Assembly: GCA_030734395.1 (NCBI GenBank)
Contig: JAUZTG010000017.1
Coordinates: 124,001-188,000, forward strand
Origin: Sarocladium kiliense
Taxonomy: Eukaryota > Ascomycota > Sordariomycetes > Hypocreales > Sarocladiaceae
DNA: 64,000 nt
Direction: 5' to 3'
A program made the position numbers and the translations under genes. Shown one piece after another: positions 31,230 through 42,100 of this stretch. The notes under the pieces were generated by a model. That model made no database searches. It was not told the DNA's origin and worked only from the letters and a program-made list of their open reading frames with translations. Positions within the stretch are counted from its first letter, which is position 1. Each line of letters opens with the position of its first letter.

Positions 31230-34070
31230 ATGGCCGACGCTGAAGAAGATTTCAGCTCCCTTCCTCTGCCGGACCGCTTCACACACAAGGTTGGTAACGA
31301 TCTCAGGGCTCTCCTTTGAACGACTCATCTGACACCCAGTCTAGGTCTGGAAAGTTCGGAAAGGAGGTTACGAAGATGCCGCCAAACAGTTTTCCCTAAC
31401 TCCCGACGAGTCCGATCCCTGTTTTCGGCCGTTCCTCAACGATCCCGGATTATGGAAGGGTGCCGTTACCGATTCTAATGTTGCCGCACAACAAGAGGGC
31501 ATCATCGCCCTCGCAGCGTTCCTCAAATTTGGTGGACGCGACGCTTGCCTACGGACAAGAAACCATACCATTACACCCATGTGCGAGAAGGCGCTCTCGT
31601 CGACACGAGCCGCTATCAAGCAAAATGCTATCGAGGTTTTGCTGCTGTACATCGAGCTTGACGTCGCTGGCCCGGTGGTCGAGGACGTTTTACCTGTGCT
31701 GGCCAACAAAGTCCCAAAGAACGTCGCTGCCACGCTGAATGCGTTGACACAGATAATACACAACTATGGCTGCAAGGTCGTTGATCCGAAGCCAATCCTG
31801 AAAACCTTACCCAAGGTTTTCGGTGCTGCAGACAAGAACATTCGAGCCGAGGCTACAAACCTTACCGTTGAGCTTTATCGATGGTTACGGGAGGCTATGA
31901 AGCCTATGTTCTGGGGCGAACTGAAGCCAACTCAACAAACCGATCTCGAGGCACAGTTTGAGAAAATTAAAGCCGAACCGCCGCCAAAACAAGAACGTCT
32001 TCTCCGGTCACAGCAAGCCGCTCCCGAAGCAGCTTCAGGAGGTGGCGGCGAGGCAGGGGACGAGGGTGTGGATGAGGCAGATGAACCCCCTGAGATGGAT
32101 GCGTTTGATCTCGCCGAACCTCAAGATGTCACCAAAAACATCCCAGCCAATTTCTCTGACATGCTTGCTTCGTCGAAGTGGAAGGACCGGAAAGAGGCTG
32201 TCGATGGCCTGTTCACTGCCATCAACGTTCCCAGGATTAAGGACGGCGACTTCAACGAGGTCAATCGCGGCCTAGCCAAGTGCATGAAGGATGCCAATGT
32301 TGCGGTTGTCACACAAGCTGCGCTGTGTATTGAGGCACTTGCGAAGGGCCTGCGTAAGGCTTATGGTAAGTACCGCTCCGTAGTGATGCAGCCCATCATG
32401 GACCGCCTCAAAGAGAAGAAGGCATCTGTTGCCGATGCTCTTGGTGCCGCTTTGGACGCTGTCTTCACGTCGACGAACTTATCCGAATGTCTCGAAGACA
32501 TCACGGCATATCTGAGCAACAAAAATCCCCAGGTCAAAGAAGGCACCATGAAGTTTCTCATTCGGTGTCTAAGAACAACCCGCGACGTTCCAGCCAAGCC
32601 AGAGATTGTGTCCATCTGCGAGCTGGGCAAGAAGCTTCTTTCTGAGTCTAGTCCGGCCCTACGTGACGGCGGAGCTGAAGTGCTCGGTACGATCATGAAG
32701 ATCATCGGTGAGCGCGCCATGACACCGCATTTGGAAGGTCTCGACGATATTCGCAAGACCAAGATCAAGGAGTTCTTCGACGCTGCAGAAGTCAAAGCAA
32801 AGGAAAAGCCGAAGGCAGCACCACCGCCACCGAGGCCCGCCGCTGCTGGCCCCAAGAAGGTCGTCGGAGGCAAGAAACCGCTTGCTAGAAAACCTGCGGC
32901 AGCGGCCCCCCCACCACCTGCACCGGAGCCAGAAGCAGCACCGCCGCCATCAAGACCAGCAGCTAGCAAAGTTGGTGTTCCGAAGCCATCAGGCCTCTCC
33001 GGTTTGAAGGCCCCGCAGAGGCGTCTCGCTGGTCCGCCAGGCGCATCCCCGCGACGACCACCTGCTGGCCCGCCAGTCATGCCCGACGACGATGCTGCAC
33101 CGCCACCACAACCCCGACTTGGTGTCTCCCGAGGGCTCGCTGGGCGTTCGCTTGCCAAGCCGGTCATGCCCGCCGAATCACCCGCACCCGCACCAGCGGA
33201 GGCTCCCGTTGCCAGCGGGCTTACGGCTGTGGAACGAGCCGAACTGGAGGAGCTGCGTGCCTCGAATGAGCGATTGTCCCGTCAGGTTGACGACATGCGG
33301 CAGGAACGCAGCAAGTTCATGTCGGAGATTCAGGAGTTGAAGAACCAGAACGCTGGACTCATCGAAGATCACACCAGGGACGTACTGAGCATCAAGGCGA
33401 AAGAAACCCAGCTTGTCAGGGCCCGCAGTGATGTTGAGGCCAAGGAACAGGTTAATGAGCGGCTGAGGCGTGAGCTTGAGCGTTTGAAGAGAGCACTCAG
33501 CCGAGCTGAAGGCCTTGGATCAGCATCAGGCTCACATAGTCCAGGTATGGCCAGAAATTTTCCGACCCCTAAACTTTTGATACGGACGCCTAGGTGCTAA
33601 TTTGATCCCTGCTATAGCTGTTACTTCGCCAACGCACGATGATGCCGGCATCTACCGCGATCCTGGGTCCGCAGCTGGCGGACGCAACCGGATGAGCTTC
33701 ACGAGCACAATGTCGGAAGAGAAGGAGAACGGAGAGCCTGTGTTTGCTCGTAGCAAGCTGAGCCCCGAGATGCGCTACGCGGGAGACTCGGCATCGTCTG
33801 GACGTGGCTCCCCTGCCAGAGGCTTTAGAAGTGCAGCGTCCCACCGAGAAGATGGCAGCGAGTCCGGGGTCAGCATCACTAGGGAACGACCAACCTCGTC
33901 TCTTCCTCAGCCAACTGGTGGCGTGGAGAGCTGGAAACGAGCAGCTGAGGTGACTAGCCAGCTCAAAGCTCGCATCGAGCAGATGAAGGTTTGTGAAATC
34001 AATGACTTTCAGACGAATGACTTGTGCTGACATCTATCCGTAGGCCAAGCAGAGCATGAACCGACCTTAA
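31230..34070 (+). CDS. STU2: XMAP215/Dis1-family TOG microtubule polymerase
   Basis: Microtubule plus-end polymerase that binds tubulin through TOG domains and works at spindle poles, kinetochores and plus ends (yeast Stu2, fission yeast Alp14/Dis1). Exons 31230-31289, 31345-33544, 33618-33988 and 34044-34070 give 885 residues; the final exon codes for only eight residues. TOG1 spans about residues 10-240 (FTHKVWKVRKGGYEDA at its start) and TOG2 about 280-505 (KWKDRKEAVDGL). A basic Ala/Pro-rich linker at about 510-640 is expected to bind the microtubule lattice. A coiled coil at about 645-745 should dimerise the protein, as in fungal members with two TOGs. The C-terminal part is Ser/Gly-rich and ends in a short helix (SWKRAAEVTSQLKARIEQMK). 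Splice phases all agree. Confidence 0.95.
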
Positions 34071-34428
34071 GTATATTCCTGGGACGTTGGTTGTCGTCTG
34101 ATGCGAGTCTTGCCGTGGATTTTGGAACATGTTATACCGCAGAACGGCGATATAATGAGCAGGCTATCGATAGCGGATTGGGTGCATTTACGTGGCGTTG
34201 AGGAGACATACCCCTTTGCTTTGCTCGTGTATGCAGCTCGCGAATTTGGTACTGGTGGCCTGGCCAAGGGTCGAGGATAGAGAGACAATGGACGGTAGGG
34301 AGTCGTTGTGGCATGATTGATGACTTGGAATTACATATTAATTGTAAATATCTTTCACTTGGGGCCAGAATAGCTGATGATGGGCTGAAGTCTTGGAAAA
34401 CTTGTCGTCTCGTCAAGAGAAAGTAATG
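34071..34428. other. intergenic region between convergent 3' ends
   Basis: Holds the 3' flanks of the Stu2-like gene and the NTF2-like gene. It is AT-rich in part (near 34330-34350). Nothing else was recognised. Confidence 0.5.
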
Positions 34429-34914
34429 TCAAGAGCTCTGAGCCTCACCTTTAAGCTCCGCCTTGGGCTCATCCTCCTCCAGAAGTGTCTCTGCGAGCGC
34501 AGTATCGTGATAGCTCCTGACCTCCACGATCTTCCCCTCCTCATCATACCTCACAAACGTAGCATACTCATTATTATACGGCCCTCCCTTCTTCCTATCC
34601 GCATACCCGACCAACTCCAAGCTGGCCCACCACCCGCCGTCCTCCGCCGGCTCAGAATCCACAATCACGCGCGTGACCTCAAACCGAATCGGCCGGACGA
34701 GAAGCTTGAGCAGACGGTTGAAGGAGGCCTCGGAGTGGTCTTGGATGGTGTGGCGCGTGCCGGCGAGTTGGTGGCCGGAGCCGGTGATGGTCCAGGTTAC
34801 GGAGGGGCGGACGGAGGTGTTGAAGAAGATGGCGCGGTGGGAGAGGTTGGTTGTTTCGAGGAGGGGGGAGAAGGAGTTGAGGACGTAGGATTTTGTGAGG
34901 ATGAAGGGGGCCAT
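34429..34914 (-). CDS. NTF2/SnoaL-like domain protein
   Basis: A single-exon, 161-residue protein whose pattern fits the SnoaL/NTF2-like cone fold. It has an N-terminal helix (MAPFILTKSYVLNSFSPLLE), a TNLSHRAIFFNTSVRPSVTWTI segment typical of the first strand, and several alternating strands ending with YATFVRYDEEGKIVEVRSYHDTALAETLL. Fungal members of this type are small soluble proteins of mostly unknown function; some homologs are cyclases, isomerases or stress-related proteins. No signal peptide or membrane segment is present. No neighbouring gene suggests a pathway. The fold call is moderately firm; the function is unknown. Confidence 0.75.
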   Translation of the reverse strand: MAPFILTKSYVLNSFSPLLETTNLSHRAIFFNTSVRPSVTWTITGSGHQLAGTRHTIQDHSEASFNRLLKLLVRPIRFEVTRVIVDSEPAEDGGWWASLELVGYADRKKGGPYNNEYATFVRYDEEGKIVEVRSYHDTALAETLLEEDEPKAELKGEAQSS

Positions 34915-35335
34915 TTTTTGGAGGGTTGTGGTGGTTGGCTTGAATTGGTTGATGAGATGGTTTGGAGAGGGTGGGAATGTGGTGAGTTGTCGTCCTTGGT
35001 TGAGGGTTTTGAGGGTGGGACTGGATTGTTGTTGGATAGATAGTTCGGCAGTGAGGAAGCGGATGGAATGATATATGAGGTGCCCGTATGCAGGTTGGTC
35101 GGGGTGAGACGGAGTCTTCCGGAAAGAGAAAGCTTACATCGTACGGCTTACACATTTAGACGAGGTTGTGCGCATGCAACAGAATTTAGTTGTCTTTCGG
35201 TCTCACCGTCGGTAAGCAAGTTTGACCCACGGGAATGTGCGCATTGAGATACACTAGGCTAGAATTCATATGAAGTCGGACAATGTCAGATCCTGAACGC
35301 CTGCCGGTCGTAAAAATAGCAATTGGCTTCGCTCA
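34915..35335. other. upstream region of the NTF2-like gene
   Basis: Promoter of the minus-strand NTF2-like gene and 3' flank of the DUF3429 gene. The first part is G/T-rich on the plus strand and gives open frames in several phases, none convincing. Confidence 0.5.
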
Positions 35336-37027
35336 TCATTTGCCTGTGCCCTTCTGGCTCTGCGACTCCTTGTCTGCCTTCTCGACTTGCTTCTTATCCT
35401 TGCTCTTCTGGTCTTTGCCCTTGTCTGCCTTATCTTCTCCCTCCTTCTTGTCCTCCTTCTTGTCATCTTTCTTGTCGTCTTTCTTGTCGTCTTTCTTGTC
35501 ATCTTTCTTGTCCTCCTGCTTGTCCTCCGCCTTATACTCCTTATCATCCTGCTTGGCATCCTTCTTGTCAGCGTCATTGCTTTCTTTCTGGTCGTCCTTC
35601 TCCTCCTTGTTGCTCTCGTCTTGGTCTTCGTCCTTGCTATCCTCCTCAGCCTTGCTGTCTCCATCATCCTCGTCCTGCTTGTCATCATTTGCTTCTTCGT
35701 CATCGTTCTTGTCATTCTGGTCATCATCCTCGCTCTTGTCCTCCTTGCCGTTCTCCTGTTTCTCCTTGTCGTCTTCCTTTTCATCTGACTTGCTTTCCTT
35801 GGCACCCTTAGCCTCTTTGCCCTTCTTCCCCTTCTTCTCCTTCTTCTCAGCTTCCTTCTTTGCCTTCTCCTCCGCCTCAGCCTTCTCCTTCTTTAGCCTC
35901 TTCTTCTCTTCAGCTTCAAGCTTCGCCCAGTCGGTGTCGTGGTCGGCTCGTCCCGTCTGCTCGAGTCGAGCCTGGAGACCTTCTTGAGTCAAAGCGTTGC
36001 CCTGGCTCATCTTCTGCCGACCGACAAGCGACACGAACAGAGCTAGGCCGACCATGGCTGTCAACATGAAACGGTATGAGCCGTACCAAGTAGGTGTCCA
36101 GCCGCGGGTTGTCGCCCTGGCATCGGCAAAGTAGAGACCGACGAAGGCCAGGAATTGAGTCGTGAGAGCATAAGGAACGGGCATAATGAGGGTCGGCCAT
36201 GCGACAATCGGGGCAGTCAAACCCATACCGTAACGGAACCGAGTGCGCTCTGCGCTCGGCTTCTTCTCAGCGTACTCAAGCCCCTACATAGTGTAATTAG
36301 CATGATTGCACAGGAACGTACATATTCCAGGTCGACTTACCCAGTGAATGGCACCCAGGAACGAAATGATTACTGCGCCATAACCAAGTTGGACCGGCTC
36401 GACGACGCTTAGGAGATATTGCGCGGTTCCGTGGTCGATGGCAAGAGCATCATACAATGCATTCCCCGTAGGAACGTTCTGTTTGAGATCCCAACTTAGG
36501 TAGATGGTCGAGAGCGAGGTAGCAAAATAGGGAATGGTTCCAGCAAGCCCGAGGATCTTGGATTCGCGAGGAACATTGTCGAGGCTGAATGTCTCCTTGA
36601 TGATACCCTAAACGCTGAGAGTCAGCAAGCCAGATTCATATCAAAGCTCGGCATGTGGCGCAAGGAGAAAACGTACCATGTCATGCTTCAGCTCATTCTG
36701 CATAATTGGGGCATCCGCCTTGTTCTCAATTGGAGTCTTGAGCTCGTTCGGGGTGGTGCTCTTCACTGAGACCTCGCTGGGCCGGGCCTCGAGCTTCCGT
36801 TCGCCGATCTTGCGCTCAGCTTCATAGTCAATTGGGTGCTTTGGTGGCGGAGGATCGGTCTTGTCGTCTTTTTTGCTAGCGAAGGCAGCTCGGTGGATGA
36901 TTGACGGAGCGAGGAGAGCTTGCTGGGGTTGGCGAAGGAGGAGCGTTACGGGTCGCGTGCCGATTGTCAATGATGGGCGCCGAGGCAGGCCATTGAGGCT
37001 GGACAGGGTTTTTGTTACACGAAACAT
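35336..37027 (-). CDS. mitochondrial DUF3429 (TMEM69-like) membrane protein with long charged tail
   Basis: Exons 37027-36677, 36607-36341 and 36283-35336 (introns 69 and 57 bp, phase 0) give 521 residues. The start at 37027 (MFRVTKTL) opens a basic, Arg-rich presequence with a likely matrix-processing site near RAAFAS at about 48-53. A polar linker follows, and then the DUF3429 domain (~110-320) with about five hydrophobic segments (for example GLAGTIPYFATSL, SFLGAIHWG, APIVAWPTLIMP, YRFMLTAMVGLALFV). This family is conserved in mitochondria, with unclear function. From about residue 327 to the end, almost 200 residues are nearly all Lys, Asp, Glu, Ala, Ser and Gln, including a run of KKDD repeats. 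As far as I know such a tail is not part of the family core. A separate charged-repeat ORF fused by a missed splice site cannot be excluded, although the frame is continuous. Confidence 0.87.
35441..35526 (-). repeat. 12-bp coding minisatellite (KKDD repeats)
   Basis: A run of 12-bp units resembling TCTTTCTTGTCG on the plus strand, each encoding DKKD on the minus strand. Six or seven near-identical copies are visible, with single-base variation at the third codon position. It lies within the charged tail of the DUF3429 protein and keeps frame because the unit is a multiple of three. Confidence 0.85.
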
Positions 37028-39130
37028 GGCGAAATAGTTATAAGGAAGCTCAATTGAGTGCAAAAAGTGAATCCGAAAAATGAAGCCAGGCAGGGCTGGA
37101 AGTGTTGAGGTCCAGTCTTGTGTCGCTGTTCGCGTCTAGAGAAGGTCAATGGCAGGCCTCGACTTGAGAGATGCCCGCCTGCCACTGTCGCGAAGCTTTG
37201 GAAGATCAGAAAGTTACGAACGGGAGTGCTTGCAGCTTCAATTGACTGTAGAAGAAGCTCTCTGGAAATCGAGGGAAGGTGATTCAGACTGTTTTTAGAA
37301 GCTTCAGGTACGGCACAACGGGAAAGCCATGGGGGCTGGTGACGACATCAAGTGCCGGAGCTGATGGCCCGGAACAAACGCTGTGGAAACCAGATGCTGA
37401 ACGCGAACCAGGCTTTGTAATTCTGGTGGTGGCTGACACTCCTGAGAGGTGTCTCTAGTCTAGGAGCGGTACCAGTAGGAATATCAGCGATCTAGGCGAG
37501 CGGCTGAGATCACATTTCCATAGATCGAACCACCAGGGTGATGCTGCTTTGAGGGCGAAACACCCCACTCTGGAGCTTCTGGTGAGCTGTGACAGCTGAA
37601 GTCGATGTGATCGTGGGTTGTGACGTAATGGGGGATCAAAGCCAAGGCACGCGAGCAACACACCGGAAGCCACAGCTCGGTTCGGGGGGCGATACTTGAT
37701 TATGGCGCTTTGATTGAGCATTTGGTCCTCTGGTAGACAGGATTCGAGGAGACTGGTATGGTAACCTTTTCGTCGCCTTGAACATTGTAAGCGTTAGGAT
37801 TGATATGCGGATCAACAAAACAGATACACTGGACAGCACCCGTGGCACCTGCGCGCTTCCGAATCAACACGGCTTGGGATGTTGTTTTTCTCAAACAGAA
37901 AAATCTAGTGTACCATTGCTGGCCCCGTACGAAAACACTATGAACTGCAGGTGAAGCTTTCAGATGACTTGCTCTGGAAGTGTCTTACTATTGCCGTCTA
38001 GCCTTCAAGGTTTAGAGCTACGAATGTCCACAGCAACCAACGCACAACTTCGTAGAGCCTTGATGTTACAGCCGTTGCAACGGACGGACGTCCCAAATGT
38101 TTAGAACTGATCACTTATTACTCCGAAACTTTTGTAATTGCAAGCTTGGACGGCTCCACCGCCGAAGAAGACAAGCAGCTAACCACTGCTAATGGCATCT
38201 CTATGAACGAGACCAACTTTCTCTACATGTTCGTCGCTAGGGCGTCTCGTCCAAACTTCTCTTGCTTCGCATCGTATTCTCGAAAAGCATACTGGGTGAT
38301 ATATATCACTTGAGGGACGTTGCAGATCAAACCGCCGTTTCCCATCGGGCGTGGCGGAGCAGGACCTACTGAAAGCTACCACGCTAAGCTGGGCACCCTT
38401 ACAGCAGGAACGGGGCAGCTCCCGCGCTGAGCAGCCCGGCGTTCAGTGAGCACAGACAGTCATCAGCACTGCCGAGCCCAACCCGAGCCCGCCTAGACAA
38501 GCCTGAACACGCCCAAAGTTGTGCTAGAGCCAGGCCAGAGCGGGGGGATCGACGCCGCTCATTATCTGCACCATACCATGGCGTCATCTACTGCCCACCA
38601 CACCGGATACTTCGTTCCTTTCAGGTACCTAATGCTCACGACGCCAGCGATTCCTGCTCCTGCATACTGTCGCCTAACTTCTATCGTGCCCTGCTTCACA
38701 TTCTCTCCTCGTCGCTCTAGCATCGGCCCGTCTTGTACATCACGCATTTCCTCCAGCCTCGGTTTCTGCAGCTCAGCATATCCGTGGTAGGTAGCTCTGG
38801 TGTCGGCCCCTCGCTCTCTGCCGAGTCCAGCTCCGTCTGTCCCAGTCAGCTTCGCTAACTGGATTACAGTTCACGTCGTTCAAGTTGCCCCATTTTTGAA
38901 CGACACGACGCGACCTGACCGATCCTCGCTTCACGAAGCACATACCTCATACTCGAACCGACGTGGTCTGACCCTTATCGAACATCTAAACTCATTCGAC
39001 GGCCTGCGAGCCATATCGCAATACCTTCGGCCGCCCATGTCGTCGTCTTGAGTGCCCCCCTCACCACCATTCCCGACTTTCTTCCCCCCGCCTTCTTCCC
39101 GGCCCGGGTTACGGCACAAATACCGTCGAC
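37028..39130. other. intergenic region upstream of VPS13
   Basis: Two kilobases between the DUF3429 gene start and VPS13, which are divergent. The last ~450 bp before the VPS13 ATG are C/T-rich on the plus strand, consistent with a fungal promoter and 5' leader. Short open frames elsewhere show no protein features. No repeats or RNA genes were recognised. Confidence 0.6.
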
Positions 39131-42100
39131 ATGCTCGAGGGTCTCGTCGCCGGGTTGCTCAACCGCTTCCTTGGCATGTATGTTAAGAACTTCGATCCTA
39201 CGCAGCTCAAGGTTGGCATTTGGTCAGGCGACGTAAAACTACATAATCTCGAGCTCCGCCGCGAAGCACTCGATCAGCTCAAACTTCCCATCAACGTTGT
39301 CGAAGGCCATCTAGGTGCCTTGACTCTCGTCATCCCATGGTCGAACCTCCGCGGCGCGCCGGTCAAAGTCTTCATTGAGGATGTCTTTCTACTTGCGAGC
39401 CCGAAGGAAGATGCTGAATACGACCAAGAGGAGGAGGATCGACGGGAACAACGGCTGAAAATGGAGAAGCTTGACAGCGCCGAGCTCTTGAAGGAACGCA
39501 ATCTTGAAGGGCTTAGCCAGGAAGAACAAAAGAAGAGCCAGAGCTTCACACAGAGCTTGGTCACGAAGATTGTCGACAACCTTCAAGTCACCGTCAAGAA
39601 CATCCATGTTCGCTACGAAGACTCCATCTCTGCGCCTGGTCACCCATTTGCCCTCGGATTGACTCTCGAGGAGTTCAGCGCGGTCAGTACTAACGGCGAG
39701 TGGAAGCCGACCTTCATCCAGGAGTCCACGACCGTCACCCACAAGCTTGCGACCCTTGGGGCCCTTGCCGTATACTGGAACACTGACACAGATCTCCTCG
39801 GCACGGGACGTGAAGCTTTGGACCATGATAACGAAGCAATGTCACATGAGGACATGGTACGAAAATTCCGTGAATTGATTGACCAGAACGGTGAGGCATC
39901 AGCCGGCCACCAGTTCATCCTGAAGCCTGTCAGTGGACAAGCAAAGATTGAACTCGACAAGTCTGGAGATATCCGAAAACCCAAGTTCAAAGCTAATCTT
40001 CTCTTTGAGGAGATTGGTTTAGTCCTGGATGATGACCAGTACCGAGACTCGTTAATGATGGTCGATCTCTTCCACTACTTCATCCGCCATCAAGAGTACA
40101 AGCGCCTTCAACCACAGGGAGTTTCTGTTAAAGAAGACCCTAGAGCGTGGCTCTTGTTCGCCGGAAACGCAGTACTCGGAAAGATTCATGACAGGAACCG
40201 CAAGTGGTCATGGGATTACTTCCGCGAGCGACGTGACGATCGCAAGCGCTACATTGAGCTTTTCAAGAAGAAAAAACAGCAGCAGCAACTCAGCGCTGAG
40301 GAGACGGAAGACCTCAGTAAATTGGAGTGGAAGCTGGAATACGAAGACTTGCGATTCTGGCGTTCCTTAGCTCGTAACGAACTCAAGAAAGAAAACGCGG
40401 CGGCTCTGAAGAGACAACCGCAACAACAGGAACAGCAAGGTTGGCTGTCTTGGATGTGGGGAACAAAGCCGGAGGAGAAGATCGAGGAGAATGAGGAAAA
40501 CACGCAGATGACAGAAGAGCAGAGGAAAGAGCTTTATGAAGCCATCGATTGGGACGAGAAGACTGCTCTTGCTGATGATGTCGACATACCACGCGAGGCT
40601 ATCAAGCTCGCTCTCGAGGCCTCCCTTAGCACAGGCAGCTTCACATTACGACGCAATCCCCATGACAACCCTACTGACCTGTTGAGTTTGCACTTTGATG
40701 TCTTCAAAGCAAAGGCTCTTCAGAGAAAGGACTCGATGCTCGCCAATGTCAGCCTTGGGGGCCTACGTGTCAATGACGGCACGACACCAGATAGCCTGTA
40801 CCCTGAGATTGTTCGTGTCAAGGATGCGCCCGAGAACAAGAGGCAGAAGCGGCTTTCACTCGTTGAATTGGAGAACGAGACGGAAGCCGAGCCATTCTTC
40901 GAGTTTGAGGTCGAGAAGAATCCCATCGAGCGTGAAGGCGACATTGCAGTGCTTGGAAAGCTCAAGCCCCTTGAGATCATCTGGAATCCAAACTTCGTTG
41001 TCGGCATCGCTGATTTCTTCCGCCCTCCCGATCGACATATGGAATCCATCACTGCTTTGATGGAGTCTGCCGGAGCCACAGTCGAAGGTATCCGCGAGCA
41101 AACGCGGGCTGGTCTCGAATTTGCACTGGAGGAACATAAGACCATCAACGCCGAGCTAGATCTCCAAGCTCCCCTCATCATTGTTCCAGTCAGCATCACC
41201 ACCAAGGAGTCGACATGCCTCATTGTGGATGCTGGTCATATCCACGTGAACAGCGAGCTCGTCGATCAGAGCACTATGAAGGACATCCAGTCGAAGCAAC
41301 GCCAGGCATACAGTGACGAGGACTTCAAGACGCTCGAGTCTGTCATGTATGACCGATTCATCGTCAAGCTCACTTCAACTCAGGTCCTTATCGGTCCCTC
41401 GATTGAAGAGGCTAAGCGGCAACTAACGGAGCGCGACAGCGAAAATACTTTCCACATCGTGGAACAAATCAATGTCGATTTTGTGGTGGAAACATCGATC
41501 TTGCCCAAAGCTCCCAACTTGACAAAGGTGAAGGTCTCTGGGCACTTACCAATGCTTCACGCTGCGGTCTCAGACACCAAGTACAAGAACCTCATGCGAA
41601 TCATTGAGGTTGCTATTCCCAGATTTGGTGACGATCCCGCACCATCTGAAGTTCAAAAGAAGTCAGGTGAAGGCGATTCAGGGCGTCCAGCTCTGCTACC
41701 CCAGCCTTCTAACAGATCGCGGCGGAAGTCACAGAGGGGTCGTCGACACTCGACAGCGTTTCCCTTCATGCAGCCCTCGACAGCTGTCGTACTGGACGAT
41801 ATAGATGATGAAGACGATGCATTCGAGGATGCTGATGATGGTGCTGATCGGGAGCAATTGAAGATGCAGCAACGCAGCTTCGAGTTCAAGTTCAAGGTTG
41901 ACACCCTCAAGGGATCATTGTATCGCAGTGATCCCGACAAGAAGAAGCCAGATGCTCTGTTGGTAGAGCTTGTGGCTGAGCGATTTGATCTCGAATTTTA
42001 TACCCGACCATACGACATGGCAGCTGAGGTTTCCCTTGGATCGTTGACGGTTGATGACTTCGTGGACAACCCTCCTGCCGAGTTTAAGTCAATTGTGTCA

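Noticed and set aside
32361..33167. 268-codon Gly/Ala-rich minus-strand open frame within the Stu2-like gene
   Set aside because: Antisense shadow of the Pro/Ala-rich linker of the TOG protein.
35283..35987. Long plus-strand Ser/Leu-rich open frame opposite the DUF3429 tail
   Set aside because: It is the antisense shadow of the Lys/Asp/Glu repeat tail, which necessarily leaves the opposite strand open.
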